Shown: one piece after another, positions 53,635-62,468 of the stretch
Layout of the letters: each line of letters starts with the position of its first letter
Numbering within the stretch: the first letter of the stretch is position 1
DNA from: Paenibacillus naphthalenovorans
GTDB taxonomy: Bacteria > Bacillota > Bacilli > Paenibacillales > NBRC-103111
Direction of reading: 5' to 3'
Assembly (NCBI RefSeq): GCF_900099895.1
Contig: NZ_FNDY01000001.1
Span: 372,001-436,000 of the forward strand
DNA length: 64,000 nt
Translations under genes and position numbers: made by a program
The notes under the pieces: generated by a model
Database searches by the model: none
Told to the model about the DNA's origin: nothing
Seen by the model: the letters and a program-made list of their open reading frames with translations, nothing else

Positions 53635-54491
53635 AATTAAGAGTATCGGCAGTTCAATATCACCTGCATACCATTAACAGCTTTGAGGAGTTTGCCTCCC
53701 AAGTGACTCATTATGTCAAAACCGCAGAGGAATTCGAATCGGATTTCGTATTGTTCCCCGAGCTGTTCACAACGCAATTGATGTCGATCGGCAAAGACGG
53801 AAGCAAAAAGGCGCTTTCGATCGAAGAGCTGCCTTCATATACGGAGAAGTACATGGAATTGTTCAAGTCTTTAGCGGCGGAAACCGGGATGCATATCATC
53901 GGGGGAACGCATATCATCGAAGAGCAGGGCAAGCTGTTCAATACGGCGTTTCTATTTTATCCCGATGGCAAGGTAGGGGAGCAGCGGAAACTGCATATTA
54001 CCCCTACAGAAGTGAAAGAATGGAATATGCAGGCCGGAGACGGAATTCACGTTTTTGATACCGATAAAGGCCGCATCGCGATGCTGATTTGCTATGATAT
54101 GGAGTTCCCGGAAATTGTCCGGATGGCCAAAGCGCGCGGAGCGGACGTTCTGTTCTGTCCTTCCTGCACGGATGACCGGCACGGCTTTCACCGGGTGCGG
54201 TATACTTGTCATGCGCGTACGATTGAGAATCAGGTGTACGTTGTCACAACGGGTACTGTCGGGTCGCTGCCGACGGTTGATTTTATGCGCGGCAATTACG
54301 GACAGGCGGCGATCATTACGCCTAACGACGTTCCTTTTCCGCCGGGCGGCATCATGACGGCTGGTGAAATCAATGCCGATATGGTCATTACCGGAGATCT
54401 CGATCTGACATTATTGTACGAGGTTCGGGAGAAAGGTTCCGTCACGACGTGGAGAGACCGCCGGACGGACTTGTATACGGATTGGAGTTAA
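53631..54491 (+). CDS. Carbon-nitrogen hydrolase (nitrilase superfamily)
   Basis: A 286-residue amidase-type enzyme with the Glu-Lys-Cys triad: Glu in VLFPELFTTQL (about 44), Lys in EQRKLHITPTE (about 120), and Cys in MLICYDMEFPE (about 160). The sequence corresponds to the C-terminal half of the fused B. subtilis YhcX. GNAT follows as a separate gene 21 bp downstream. RBS AAAGGAG precedes the ATG. Confidence 0.92.
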   Translation: MKLRVSAVQYHLHTINSFEEFASQVTHYVKTAEEFESDFVLFPELFTTQLMSIGKDGSKKALSIEELPSYTEKYMELFKSLAAETGMHIIGGTHIIEEQGKLFNTAFLFYPDGKVGEQRKLHITPTEVKEWNMQAGDGIHVFDTDKGRIAMLICYDMEFPEIVRMAKARGADVLFCPSCTDDRHGFHRVRYTCHARTIENQVYVVTTGTVGSLPTVDFMRGNYGQAAIITPNDVPFPPGGIMTAGEINADMVITGDLDLTLLYEVREKGSVTTWRDRRTDLYTDWS

Positions 54492-54512
54492 AGGCTAGGG
54501 AGGAGCGGTAAG

Positions 54513-55193
54513 ATGGCTTTTTACCGTAAGGAACTTTACGTGTTTGAACAGGATCGTTCCGTCAAGGCAACGATCCGCTCCTATACGGAGAATGATTTTG
54601 AAGGCTTGATCCGGATTCAACAGGAAAGCTTCCCGCCGCCTTTTCCTTCGGAGCTGTGGTGGAACGAAGAACAGTTGAGCAACCACGTGAGGTTATTTCC
54701 CGAGGGTGCGCTTTGTGTGGAAATCGAGGGGGAATTGGCCGCTTCGATAACCGGGCTGCGGGTGAATTTCGATCCCGCTCACGCGGACCATACATGGGAG
54801 GAAATGACGGACGGCGGTTATATCCGCAATCATGATCCCAATGGAAACACATTGTATATCGTCGATATTTCGGCCCGGCCTGCATACAGGAAGCTGGGAC
54901 TTGGCAAATGGTTGATGATGTCGATGTACGAGGTTGTCGTGCAGCTCAAGCTGGTACGGCTGCTTGGCGGCGGCCGTCTTCCCGGCTATCACAAGTATGC
55001 GGATTCGATGCCGGCAGAGGTGTATGTGCGCCATGTGCTTGACGGGAAGCTGAAGGACCCGGTGATGACATTTCTGCTGCGCTGCGGCCGTACGCCGGTC
55101 AAGCTGGTGGAAAACTATCTGGAAGACGAAGAGTCCCATAATTATGCGATGCTGATGGAATGGCGGAATCCGTTTATACAGCAGAGCGGATAA
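54513..55193 (+). CDS. GNAT-family acetyltransferase
   Basis: A 226-residue acetyltransferase. The acetyl-CoA site is seen in YIVDISARPAYRKLGLGKWL (about residues 114-133), after RSYTENDFEGLIRIQQESF. It corresponds to the N-terminal half of YhcX-type fusions, so it probably works with the upstream nitrilase-type enzyme on the same substrate. GGGAGGAG precedes the ATG. Substrate unknown. Confidence 0.88.
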   Translation: MAFYRKELYVFEQDRSVKATIRSYTENDFEGLIRIQQESFPPPFPSELWWNEEQLSNHVRLFPEGALCVEIEGELAASITGLRVNFDPAHADHTWEEMTDGGYIRNHDPNGNTLYIVDISARPAYRKLGLGKWLMMSMYEVVVQLKLVRLLGGGRLPGYHKYADSMPAEVYVRHVLDGKLKDPVMTFLLRCGRTPVKLVENYLEDEESHNYAMLMEWRNPFIQQSG

Positions 55194-55203
55194 TGAGGTT
55201 TAG

Positions 55204-55264
55204 AGCTCCCCAAATTGGTTACAATGATCAATTGTACAAGTAACCGTTAGGAGGGAGCTTTTTT
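55204..55264 (+). promoter_or_regulatory. Terminator hairpin overlapping RBS and start of SOD gene
   Basis: AGCTCCC (55204-55210) pairs with GGGAGCT (55253-55259), then a U-run (55259-55264). Inside is GGTTAC/GTAACC (55217-55222, 55240-55245). The right arm contains most of the AGGAGGG ribosome site, and the TTG start is in the U-run. The fold would hide the ribosome site. Confidence 0.6.
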
Positions 55265-55871
55265 GAATTTTAAAGCGTATATTGCTGCAGCGGCCATAGC
55301 ATTGCTATTGATGCTGGTCGGCTGTCAAGCAGATCCTCGTGCATGGTTCGGCGCAGGCGGCGAACCAAAGGATCAACAACACGAAATGAATGACAGCGAG
55401 GCGGTCATGGCTCAAGAAACCAAGGATGAGGTCCATGTGCAGCTGATCGGTCTTGAAGGCAAACCGATTGGCCAAGCCAGGCTTACTCAGGTGAGCGAAG
55501 GGGTTCGTATTGAGCTGGAATCGGAGCATTTGACACCGGGCCAGCACGGCTTTCACGTTCATGAGAACGGCAAATGCGAGGCGCCGGATTTCAAATCGGC
55601 AGGAGGTCATTTCAACCCGCAAGGACACCAGCACGGTATGGGAAACGCTCAAGGCTCGCATGCCGGTGATCTTCCGAATCTGGAAGCGAATCCGGAAGGC
55701 AAGGTGAAATTCGAATATGTCGCAAAGCAGCTGACGCTGGTGCCGGATCAGCCGAACTCGCTGCTGAAATCCGGAGGGACTTCCTTGATCATTCATGAAA
55801 AGGCGGACGACAATAGGACTGAACCGGCTGGAAATGCAGGCGCCCGGATTGCTTGCGGCGTTATCCGATAG
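55263..55871 (+). CDS. Cu/Zn superoxide dismutase-like lipoprotein
   Basis: A 202-residue protein with signal peptide and lipobox LMLVGCQAD (Cys about 21), so membrane-anchored outside the cell. SOD motifs are GFHVHENGKCEAP with two His and a Cys, SAGGHFNPQGHQHG, SHAGDLPNL, IIHEKADDN and the catalytic Arg with Cys in GARIACGVI. It is like B. subtilis YojM. Start is TTG (55263). Whether all copper ligands work cannot be judged by eye, because YojM lost its copper site. Confidence 0.85.
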   Translation: MNFKAYIAAAAIALLLMLVGCQADPRAWFGAGGEPKDQQHEMNDSEAVMAQETKDEVHVQLIGLEGKPIGQARLTQVSEGVRIELESEHLTPGQHGFHVHENGKCEAPDFKSAGGHFNPQGHQHGMGNAQGSHAGDLPNLEANPEGKVKFEYVAKQLTLVPDQPNSLLKSGGTSLIIHEKADDNRTEPAGNAGARIACGVIR

Positions 55872-55967
55872 CGCCGGCAGAACAATCGGGGGCAATGACG
55901 AAGGCGGAGCGGGATCCGGACTAAGGTACGGGAAATCTTGGAGTAAACGGGTATACGGATTGAAAGG

Positions 55968-56033
55968 GGCTGCTCATAAAGCAGTCTTTTTTCGTGTGGA
56001 TTAGACAAAAAACTGCTGCGGCAGGCTTTTTTA
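55968..56033 (+). terminator. Terminator pair after the SOD gene
   Basis: GGCTGCT (55968-55974) pairs with AGCAGTC (55980-55986) before six Ts. A second short CTGC/GCAG hairpin lies between A and T runs at 56007-56032. The 407-base gap to the permease also holds the cre site; nothing else is seen in it. Confidence 0.65.
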
Positions 56034-56218
56034 TTGGATCTTCCCTCATCAGCGGAGTGTTGTAAAATTAAACTATTTCATTCATTTAATAGTATTTATT
56101 ATTGATTTAGTAGTATAATCCGAATAGAAAGGCTCTCTTTCTTTCAATCGTTGAGTTTAAAATGGCACAAACCGGTGCGGGTGCATCGCTTGTGTGATGT
56201 CAATTTTCCCCATCGATT

Positions 56219-56232
56219 TGTAAGCGCGTTCA
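56219..56232 (+). promoter_or_regulatory. cre (CcpA) site
   Basis: TGTAAGCGCGTTCA matches the cre consensus TGWAARCGYTWNCW at 13 of 14 positions, 47 bp before the permease start. This predicts carbon catabolite repression. Confidence 0.7.
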
Positions 56233-56278
56233 TCAAACCCATTTATTTAAGCAGGTTATTTTTAACGGAGGGATCAAT

Positions 56279-57358
56279 ATGCAGATCAAAAAGACAATTG
56301 AAAAGGTACCCGGCGGACTGATGGTTGTCCCGCTGCTGTTCGGCGCTTTGTTAAATACCATTGATCAAATGCACATTCCATGGATTATGAATGCGCTTAA
56401 AGCACTGGGGGTGGCCCCCAATGCTAAAGGATACTACGAGTTTATGAGAATCGGGGGATTTTCGGAAGCGCTGTTCACGACTGGAGCTTTGACGCTTATT
56501 GCTTTGTTCTTATTTTGCGCAGGCAGCCAGATGAATCTGAAAGTGGGCGGGAGATCTCTTAAAAAAGGAATCATTCTAACGCTAACGAAGTACGCGGTCG
56601 GAGTCGCTGTCGGTTTTGCATTAGGCTCCATGTTTGATCCGATGTCCGGATTGCTGGGGCTTTCAACGGTAGCGATTATCGGGGCCATGACTAATGGAAA
56701 CGGGGGCATGTATGTCGCTTTGACCGGGCAATACGGGAATCGTTCAGATGTCGGTGCGGTATCTGTTCTTTCCCTTAACGACGGTCCGTTCTTCACTTTG
56801 ATGGCCCTGGGGTTAATGGGGGCGAACTTCCCTGTGATCGCTTTTATTGCGGTTTTGCTGCCGATTGCGATCGGTATGATTCTCGGTAATCTCGATCCGG
56901 ACATCAGGGAATTCTTGAAGCCGGGTGAAACCCTCCCTGTTCCGTTTTTTGCTTTTGCGTTAGGGGCAGGAATGAATTTAGCGAACTTCTTTAATCCGGA
57001 AGTTGTTGGCGCGGGGCTGCTTTTGGGAATAATGACAACCGTGTTAACAGGTGCAGGAATGGTTCTGGCGTTGAAATTATTCCGGGAGAAAAGCACTATC
57101 TCCGGTTGGGCAGAAGCAAGTACGGCCGGTAATGCTGCAGGAACACCAGCCGCAATCGCAGCCGCAGCAGCCGTATCCGCATCCACGGGGGCGATGGCTC
57201 CGGAAATGGCTAAAGCCTATGCCGACCTTGTTCCCATTGCTACGGCTCAAATTTCAATAGCAACGCTGTCTACGGCTTTAATGTGTCCGCTTGCGGTCAT
57301 TTTGTGGGATAAATATCAAAAAAGCAGGGGAATCGACGGACGTCTCGACGATATTTAA
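56279..57358 (+). CDS. 2-keto-3-deoxygluconate permease family transporter
   Basis: A membrane permease of the KDGT family, 359 residues with about ten helices. Family features are the N-terminal KKTIEKVPGGLMVVPLLFGA, TNGNGGMYVALTGQYG and STAGNAAGTPAAIAAAAAV. Known members import 2-keto-3-deoxygluconate by proton symport. No kdgA/kdgK genes are adjacent; a LarA-family gene follows 101 bp later. RBS GGAGGG precedes the ATG. A cre site lies upstream. Confidence 0.9.
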   Translation: MQIKKTIEKVPGGLMVVPLLFGALLNTIDQMHIPWIMNALKALGVAPNAKGYYEFMRIGGFSEALFTTGALTLIALFLFCAGSQMNLKVGGRSLKKGIILTLTKYAVGVAVGFALGSMFDPMSGLLGLSTVAIIGAMTNGNGGMYVALTGQYGNRSDVGAVSVLSLNDGPFFTLMALGLMGANFPVIAFIAVLLPIAIGMILGNLDPDIREFLKPGETLPVPFFAFALGAGMNLANFFNPEVVGAGLLLGIMTTVLTGAGMVLALKLFREKSTISGWAEASTAGNAAGTPAAIAAAAAVSASTGAMAPEMAKAYADLVPIATAQISIATLSTALMCPLAVILWDKYQKSRGIDGRLDDI

Positions 57359-57459
57359 TAGGCAGATCTACAGAGTCCCTTGGCGAACCAAGGGTTTCTT
57401 TATTCCATCCATCCCTGTTAAAATGAAATAGACAGATGTTCGAAAGCGAGGACGACTTG

Positions 57460-58725
57460 ATGAAGACAACTCTTTTGTATGGGACGGAAGGCTTAACGAT
57501 TGAGGTACCGGATCATTCGGTGATTGTAGAGCCTAAGCATTTAGATGGATTGAAGGATGAAAAGAAGGCCGTTCAGGACGCATTGAGGCATCCGATCGGA
57601 ACACCTCCCCTTCGGGAAATGGTGAAAGAAACCGATACGGTAGCGATTGTCATCAGCGACATCACAAGACCTACACCGAATCACAAGCTGGTTCCGTGGC
57701 TGATAGAGGAGCTATCGCATGTCCCTCACCGAAATTTTGTCATTATTAACGGGACAGGTACGCATAGGGATCAGACGAGAGAAGAGTTTGTACAGATGTT
57801 AGGCGAGTGGGTCGTAGAAAATATCCGCATTGTGAACAATCGCTGTCATGATAAAGATGCCTTAGTGAATGTAGGAAGAAGCCAATTCGGGTGCGATGTA
57901 TACCTGAACAAGGATTATGTAGATGCCGATTTTCGCATCGTGACGGGTTTTATCGAGCCCCACTTTTTCGCCGGTTTTTCGGGCGGGCCGAAAGGGATCA
58001 TGCCGGGGATTGCCGGGATTGAAACGATTCAAACCTTTCACAATGCCCGAATGATCGGTGACCCGTTAGCCACATGGGGGAATATGAAGAATAACCCGCT
58101 GCAGGATATGACCAGAGAAGTGAACCGGTTGTGCAAGCCTCATTTTATGCTCAATGTTACCCTGAACGGAAAGAAAGAGATAACCAATGTCTTTGCTGGA
58201 GAACTTTTCGAGGCCCATGATCAGGGATGCGCTTTCGCTAAAGAACATGCGATGATTCGTTGTCATGAGCGATTTGATGTGGTCATCACTTCGAATTCGG
58301 GATATCCTCTGGATCAGAACTTATACCAGGCTGTCAAAGGGATGAGCGCGGCTCATAAAATCGTTAAAAAGGGCGGTACGATCATCTCTGCCGCCGAATG
58401 CCGGGACGGATTGCCAAACCACGGAAATTATGCGGCTATCCTGCAAATGCGTAAAACGCCGCAAGAAATTTTAGAGATGATTAACGATGACAGCTTCCAA
58501 ATGTTCGACCAGTGGCAAGTCCAAAAACAGGCTGTAATCCAGGTATGGGCCGATGTATATGTGTATTCCACGCTGCCGGATGAAGATGTTCGAAAAGCGA
58601 TGTTTAAACCGACCGCTGATATTGAGCAAACGCTTGAAGAGCTGAAGCAAAAATACGGGCCAAACATGACGGTGGCTGTCCTGCCTTTAGGTCCATTGAC
58701 GATCCCTTATGTGGAGGAAGGATGA
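57460..58725 (+). CDS. LarA-family (nickel-pincer) racemase or epimerase
   Basis: A 421-residue protein of the LarA/DUF2088 family, which use the NPN nickel cofactor to racemise lactate or other 2-hydroxyacids. The cofactor Lys region is FAGFSGGPKGIMPGIAG and the active His is in TFHNARMIG. SDITRPTPN and NGTGTHRD are family motifs. larBCE maturation genes are not in this window. Start is the ATG at 57460 behind AGCGAGG. Genetic context with a KDG-type permease suggests an aldonate or hydroxyacid substrate. It overlaps ypsA by 4 bp. Confidence 0.87.
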   Translation: MKTTLLYGTEGLTIEVPDHSVIVEPKHLDGLKDEKKAVQDALRHPIGTPPLREMVKETDTVAIVISDITRPTPNHKLVPWLIEELSHVPHRNFVIINGTGTHRDQTREEFVQMLGEWVVENIRIVNNRCHDKDALVNVGRSQFGCDVYLNKDYVDADFRIVTGFIEPHFFAGFSGGPKGIMPGIAGIETIQTFHNARMIGDPLATWGNMKNNPLQDMTREVNRLCKPHFMLNVTLNGKKEITNVFAGELFEAHDQGCAFAKEHAMIRCHERFDVVITSNSGYPLDQNLYQAVKGMSAAHKIVKKGGTIISAAECRDGLPNHGNYAAILQMRKTPQEILEMINDDSFQMFDQWQVQKQAVIQVWADVYVYSTLPDEDVRKAMFKPTADIEQTLEELKQKYGPNMTVAVLPLGPLTIPYVEEG

Positions 58726-59285
58726 AAACTCTTCTCGTAACGGGGTACCGTGCGCATGAGCTCGGCATCTTCGACCAGAAGCATAAAGGGATCGTATTTA
58801 TTAAAAAAGCGATTGAGGCCAGGATTGTCCCTCTTGTGGAAGAGGGATTGGAGTGGGTGCTTACTCCGGGGCAGTACGGCGTAGATTTGTGGGCATGCGA
58901 AGTCATCATCGGACTGAAAAAAAGGTATCCGCATTTAAAGCTTTCCATCGTATCGGCGTATCTTCATCCCGAGGAGAAGTGGAAAGAGGATAAACAAAAT
59001 TACTACCGTGACATTCTAAAAGACGTTGATTACTATGGCGCGGTAAGTAAGCAGCCTTATCATGGCGTATGGCAGTTAAAGGCCAGAGACGACCTGCTGC
59101 TCAGAAAATCGGACGGTATTCTTCTTTTCTATGATGAAGACGCCGGAGAGGCAAGCCCGAAATACTTCAAACAAAAAGCGCTTAGAAAGCAGGAAGAAGA
59201 GGGGTATCGTTATTTGAGCATCACCGCCGAAGATGTTCAAAGTATCGCGGATGAAGAACAGCGGAGCCTGCTCGATACCTATTAA
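58722..59285 (+). CDS. ypsA: YpsA-like SLOG protein (DUF1273)
   Basis: A 187-residue protein of the YpsA/DUF1273 branch of the SLOG superfamily, related to nucleotide-binding DprA and LOG proteins. Motifs are LLVTGYRAHELGIF at the start and VLTPGQYGVDLWACEVI. In B. subtilis YpsA affects cell division and glucose-dependent growth. The ATG overlaps the LarA stop (ATGA), so they are translationally coupled, an arrangement I would not expect for this family. Confidence 0.9.
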   Translation: MKTLLVTGYRAHELGIFDQKHKGIVFIKKAIEARIVPLVEEGLEWVLTPGQYGVDLWACEVIIGLKKRYPHLKLSIVSAYLHPEEKWKEDKQNYYRDILKDVDYYGAVSKQPYHGVWQLKARDDLLLRKSDGILLFYDEDAGEASPKYFKQKALRKQEEEGYRYLSITAEDVQSIADEEQRSLLDTY

Positions 59286-59441
59286 AGCCGGAATGGACGG
59301 CTGGTCATGTCCGATTCCTCCTTTTGCCGGGAATAAGGGGATCGGCTTGCTTAGGGACAAATTTTAACAGATGGGTCATACTCCTGTCATAATTTTTGTG
59401 TACAATGAGCAGCATATGACACTTAAAGGAGGCATCGACTG

Positions 59442-59906
59442 ATGACAACCCTGCAGCAAGCGCATCCGCCGCGTCATTTTTCCATACAAGAGATTTTGAA
59501 GGTACCCGGACTGGATATTTATCAGCAGATGGTCTGTGTGGTATTAAGCACTTATGTCAATATGGCCGCCACGGGCATTCCTTCGGTTGAAGAGATTGCC
59601 GCTCAAGGGCGAATGAGCACCAAGGAGGCGACCACCGCTCTGCAGCAGTTAGCTGAGCAGAAGGTGCTGCCGCATAAAGTATTCCGGGACATCGTAGGGG
59701 ATTTTGGCGACAATCGGTTGTCATGGGCGGCAAAAGGCTTGCTGCTCTACCTCCAGGATCACCCGCGGGCAACCCTGCAGGAGCTAATGGACATCTCCGC
59801 GAATGATAAAGAAGCGATCCGTCAAGAATTGGAGAACCTGAGACGGTACGGTTATATTGACGAAGAGAACGAGGCTTTGATAGCCGATTTAAAAGAGGCG
59901 ATCTAA
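59442..59906 (+). CDS. DnaD-like helix-turn-helix protein
   Basis: A 154-residue protein. The first half resembles the winged helix of DnaD-type replication proteins (YQQMVCVVLSTYVNMAA, PSVEEIAAQGRMSTKEATTAL). The second half is another helix-turn-helix (HPRATLQELMDISANDKEAI, ending in RRYGYIDEENE). It is probably a DNA-binding regulator or a truncated DnaD relative. AAAGGAGG lies before the ATG. A terminator follows. Confidence 0.7.
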   Translation: MTTLQQAHPPRHFSIQEILKVPGLDIYQQMVCVVLSTYVNMAATGIPSVEEIAAQGRMSTKEATTALQQLAEQKVLPHKVFRDIVGDFGDNRLSWAAKGLLLYLQDHPRATLQELMDISANDKEAIRQELENLRRYGYIDEENEALIADLKEAI

Positions 59907-59939
59907 CGGTAATCCATTCGCATACACGTAAAAACAATC

Positions 59940-59969
59940 AAGACGTCTGGCCACAGGCGTCTTATTTTG
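59940..59969 (+). terminator. Terminator after the DnaD-like gene
   Basis: AAGACG with CTG (59940-59949) pairs with CAG and CGTCTT (59954-59963), then ATTTTG. Confidence 0.75.
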
Positions 59970-60053
59970 TTGCCGCGGGGAGAAAAAGGGTGAATTTTCG
60001 AAAAGAGGCATGATGTGGTATGATAGAGGCTATAACACTCCGGGAGAAAGTGA

Positions 60054-60695
60054 ATGGTTAAAAAACTGGGCTTAGCGGTTCTCTATCTGGGGATTGCTTA
60101 TCTGATTTATATTTACGGGGAAGTCATTCTAGCATGGTTTCAGCATTCTACGAATATCGCATTGATAATGCTCATCGCCACTATCATGGCTTTATTTCCC
60201 GTTATTCCGTATCCCATAGTCGGAGGAGTGATCGGTGCTGCTTTTGGCCCTGTTCTTGGAGGGGTCGTAACGTGGATAGGCTCTGTTTCCGCTTCTATTC
60301 TGATGTTCTTGTTTATCCGCTACGGATATCAGGAATGGGGGGAAAGGGTGCTGCATCGCCATAACAGCCTGGGCAAAATCACAGTGCTTTTTGAAAAAAA
60401 TGCGTTTGTGACGATCCTGTTTACCCGGTTGATTCCTTTTATACCCTCGATCATTGTAAATGCCTATTCGGCTTTAAGCCGTGTATCGTTTGCCGCTTAT
60501 GCTACAGCTTCGTCATTAGGCAAAATACCGTCCATGCTGTTATTTGCATGGATTGGAGACAGCTTGATGACGGAGCCCGAAAATATCGTAGTCACGATTG
60601 CGGTGTATAGTATTTTTCTTGCGGTTACTTTATCTGTCCATCAACGATGGAGAAAGAACAGGGCGCCGGAGATGCCTGATCAGGAAATGACATAG
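60054..60695 (+). CDS. TVP38/TMEM64-family membrane protein (VTT domain)
   Basis: A 213-residue protein with about six membrane segments and the VTT-domain pattern: PYPIVGGVIGAAFGPVLGG in the first half and FTRLIPFIPSIIVNAYSALS later. Members of this DedA-like family are thought to scramble or transport lipids. GGGAGAAAGTG precedes the ATG. A TATGAT at about 60018 could be the -10. Confidence 0.88.
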   Translation: MVKKLGLAVLYLGIAYLIYIYGEVILAWFQHSTNIALIMLIATIMALFPVIPYPIVGGVIGAAFGPVLGGVVTWIGSVSASILMFLFIRYGYQEWGERVLHRHNSLGKITVLFEKNAFVTILFTRLIPFIPSIIVNAYSALSRVSFAAYATASSLGKIPSMLLFAWIGDSLMTEPENIVVTIAVYSIFLAVTLSVHQRWRKNRAPEMPDQEMT

Positions 60696-60706
60696 CTTCA
60701 AGAGCA

Positions 60707-60739
60707 GCAGTCCCAGAGAAAAAAACTGGGCTGCATTCA
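60707..60739 (+). terminator. Weak terminator after the VTT gene
   Basis: GCAG and CCCAG (60707-60716) pair with CTGGG and CTGC (60726-60734) with one bulge. Only a weak T-run follows. Confidence 0.4.
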
Positions 60740-60817
60740 AAATTTTTGATACGATATGAACTGGACATGGCTGTTGATGTTCCATACATAACGCAAAACG
60801 AACTTAGGAGTGGCACT

Positions 60818-61045
60818 ATGGAGAATGAAATTCAATTGGCTGTAGAAAAAATCGAGCAGCTTAATATTCGTAATCAAAGAGCGATGATGGAATTAATCAA
60901 ACGAAGCTTGAAGATGAATGATGATGAGTTTAATAAAGAACTGCTGCTGGCCTACGCCCATCAAAATCCTGTTCATATTCTGGAAGTGGCGGTAGCTCTC
61001 CAATATGAAGAGATCATTAAAGCTCTGCCGGAAAAATTCAATTAA
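60818..61045 (+). CDS. Small hypothetical protein
   Basis: A helical, charged 75-residue protein (LAVEKIEQLNIRNQRAMMEL, then KMNDDEFNKELLLAY). AGGAG precedes the ATG at 60818. No known family is recognised. It is followed by a terminator, so it may be transcribed alone. Confidence 0.6.
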   Translation: MENEIQLAVEKIEQLNIRNQRAMMELIKRSLKMNDDEFNKELLLAYAHQNPVHILEVAVALQYEEIIKALPEKFN

Positions 61046-61083
61046 CCAGACATGATCGATGATATGGACTACAAGAATGGATT

Positions 61084-61132
61084 AAGGATACTCCAAGCCG
61101 CCCGGCGGCAGTCGGATATCCTTATTTATTTT
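61084..61132 (+). terminator. Terminator after the small protein gene
   Basis: AAGGATA (61084-61090) pairs with TATCCTT (61117-61123) around a GCCG/CGGC inner stem. ATTTATTTTT follows. Confidence 0.7.
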
Positions 61133-61215
61133 TCCGCGGAAGTGTCTTATCTTATATCTCATAGTGCTTGCTAAACAGTGATCACATTCTATAAACCGAT
61201 GGGGAGAACTTGAAT

Positions 61216-62373
61216 ATGCACAATCTGCAGGGTGACAGCAAAGAAAGACTAAAGGAGGTAGATATTGTGCGCGGATTTGCCGTATTGGGCATCTGCGTGG
61301 TCAATATACCGGAGATGCTCGGCAATGGGGTCGCTTTTGAATCGGAGTATACCGGCTCCAATGCCTTATTCCGGCTCCTCTACGATATGTTTATCCAGAC
61401 CAAGTTTTATACGCTATTTGCTTTTTTATTCGGGTTGAGCTTTTATTTGTTCATGCGCAGTGCAGAGCGGCGGGGCTTCGCTGCCAAGAAAATGATGACC
61501 AGGAGACTGCTGCTCCTTCTTATCGTCGGTATTGTCCATGGGGTCTTGATATGGTTCGGGGATGTGCTGCATGTCTACGCCATACTGGGGTTCATCCTTC
61601 TGCTTTTCTATAGAAGGAAGGAGAAGACCGTTCTGATCTGGAGCCTGAGTCTGCTTGTTCTCTCCGGGCTCATCACTGTCGCAACCACCTTGCTCGCCAT
61701 TTTATTTGTTCCGGATGAGCTGAGCAAGCCTATTTTTCAGACCGTTCCGGACCTGGCACAGCGCATCGGCTTTTTGCTTACCTACAGCACGTTGAATATA
61801 TTCCTGAAAGGCCCTGAGATCGCAGGCTTGTTCCTGCTGGGTCTATATGCCGGCAAGAAGGGCTGGTTCGAGGGCAATGGGCTTTCGGCGGACAGGCTGA
61901 AATGGATGCAGTGGATCTCGCTCTCCTTATCGATCCTCTTCTTTATTCCGATGGTATATTACTATGTTTCAGGATCCATTTATAATCCGAACTATGTTTA
62001 CCATTATACGTTCTTGTCCGGCAAATCCATGGCCGTATTTTATTTTTGTACGCTGATGCGTCTGATTCGTCATCCCGGCGAACAAAGATTCAAAGGGTTG
62101 GGCGCGGTCGGCCGAATGGCTTTCACGAATTACCTGACGCAGTCCGTTATAACGATGCTTATTCTTTATGTGTTTTTGAGGCAGGACGGTTCATGGCCTC
62201 TGTGGATTTGTTTTATTTACTCCGTACTTCTATTTTGGCTTCAAGCCTGGTGGAGCCGGGCCTGGCTTCGCCGCTACCGCATGGGGCCGCTGGAATGGGC
62301 ATGGCGTGCAGGTACCTATGGGTATTTCCCGTCCCTTCGGGAGAAGCCGGCGGAGTTGAAGCAGGCCGAATAA
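61216..62373 (+). CDS. DUF418 membrane protein (YeiB-like)
   Basis: A 385-residue membrane protein with about nine helices. It begins RLKEVDIVRGFAVLGICVVNI, the entry motif of DUF418/YeiB proteins. The conserved end has GRMAFTNYLTQSVI and ending GPLEWAWRAGTYG. Function is unknown; a link to acyltransferase-like or carboxylate transport has been suggested. GGGGAGAA lies nine bases before the ATG; the TTG at 61210 is too close to it. Confidence 0.88.
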   Translation: MHNLQGDSKERLKEVDIVRGFAVLGICVVNIPEMLGNGVAFESEYTGSNALFRLLYDMFIQTKFYTLFAFLFGLSFYLFMRSAERRGFAAKKMMTRRLLLLLIVGIVHGVLIWFGDVLHVYAILGFILLLFYRRKEKTVLIWSLSLLVLSGLITVATTLLAILFVPDELSKPIFQTVPDLAQRIGFLLTYSTLNIFLKGPEIAGLFLLGLYAGKKGWFEGNGLSADRLKWMQWISLSLSILFFIPMVYYYVSGSIYNPNYVYHYTFLSGKSMAVFYFCTLMRLIRHPGEQRFKGLGAVGRMAFTNYLTQSVITMLILYVFLRQDGSWPLWICFIYSVLLFWLQAWWSRAWLRRYRMGPLEWAWRAGTYGYFPSLREKPAELKQAE

Positions 62374-62468
62374 TTGTTTTATATCGGTTTTATAAGCGAA
62401 TCAGAGGCGGCTCCTATGCTCATCGGGCCCAGGGACTGCCTTTGATTCTAAGATATCGTGTCAACAAC

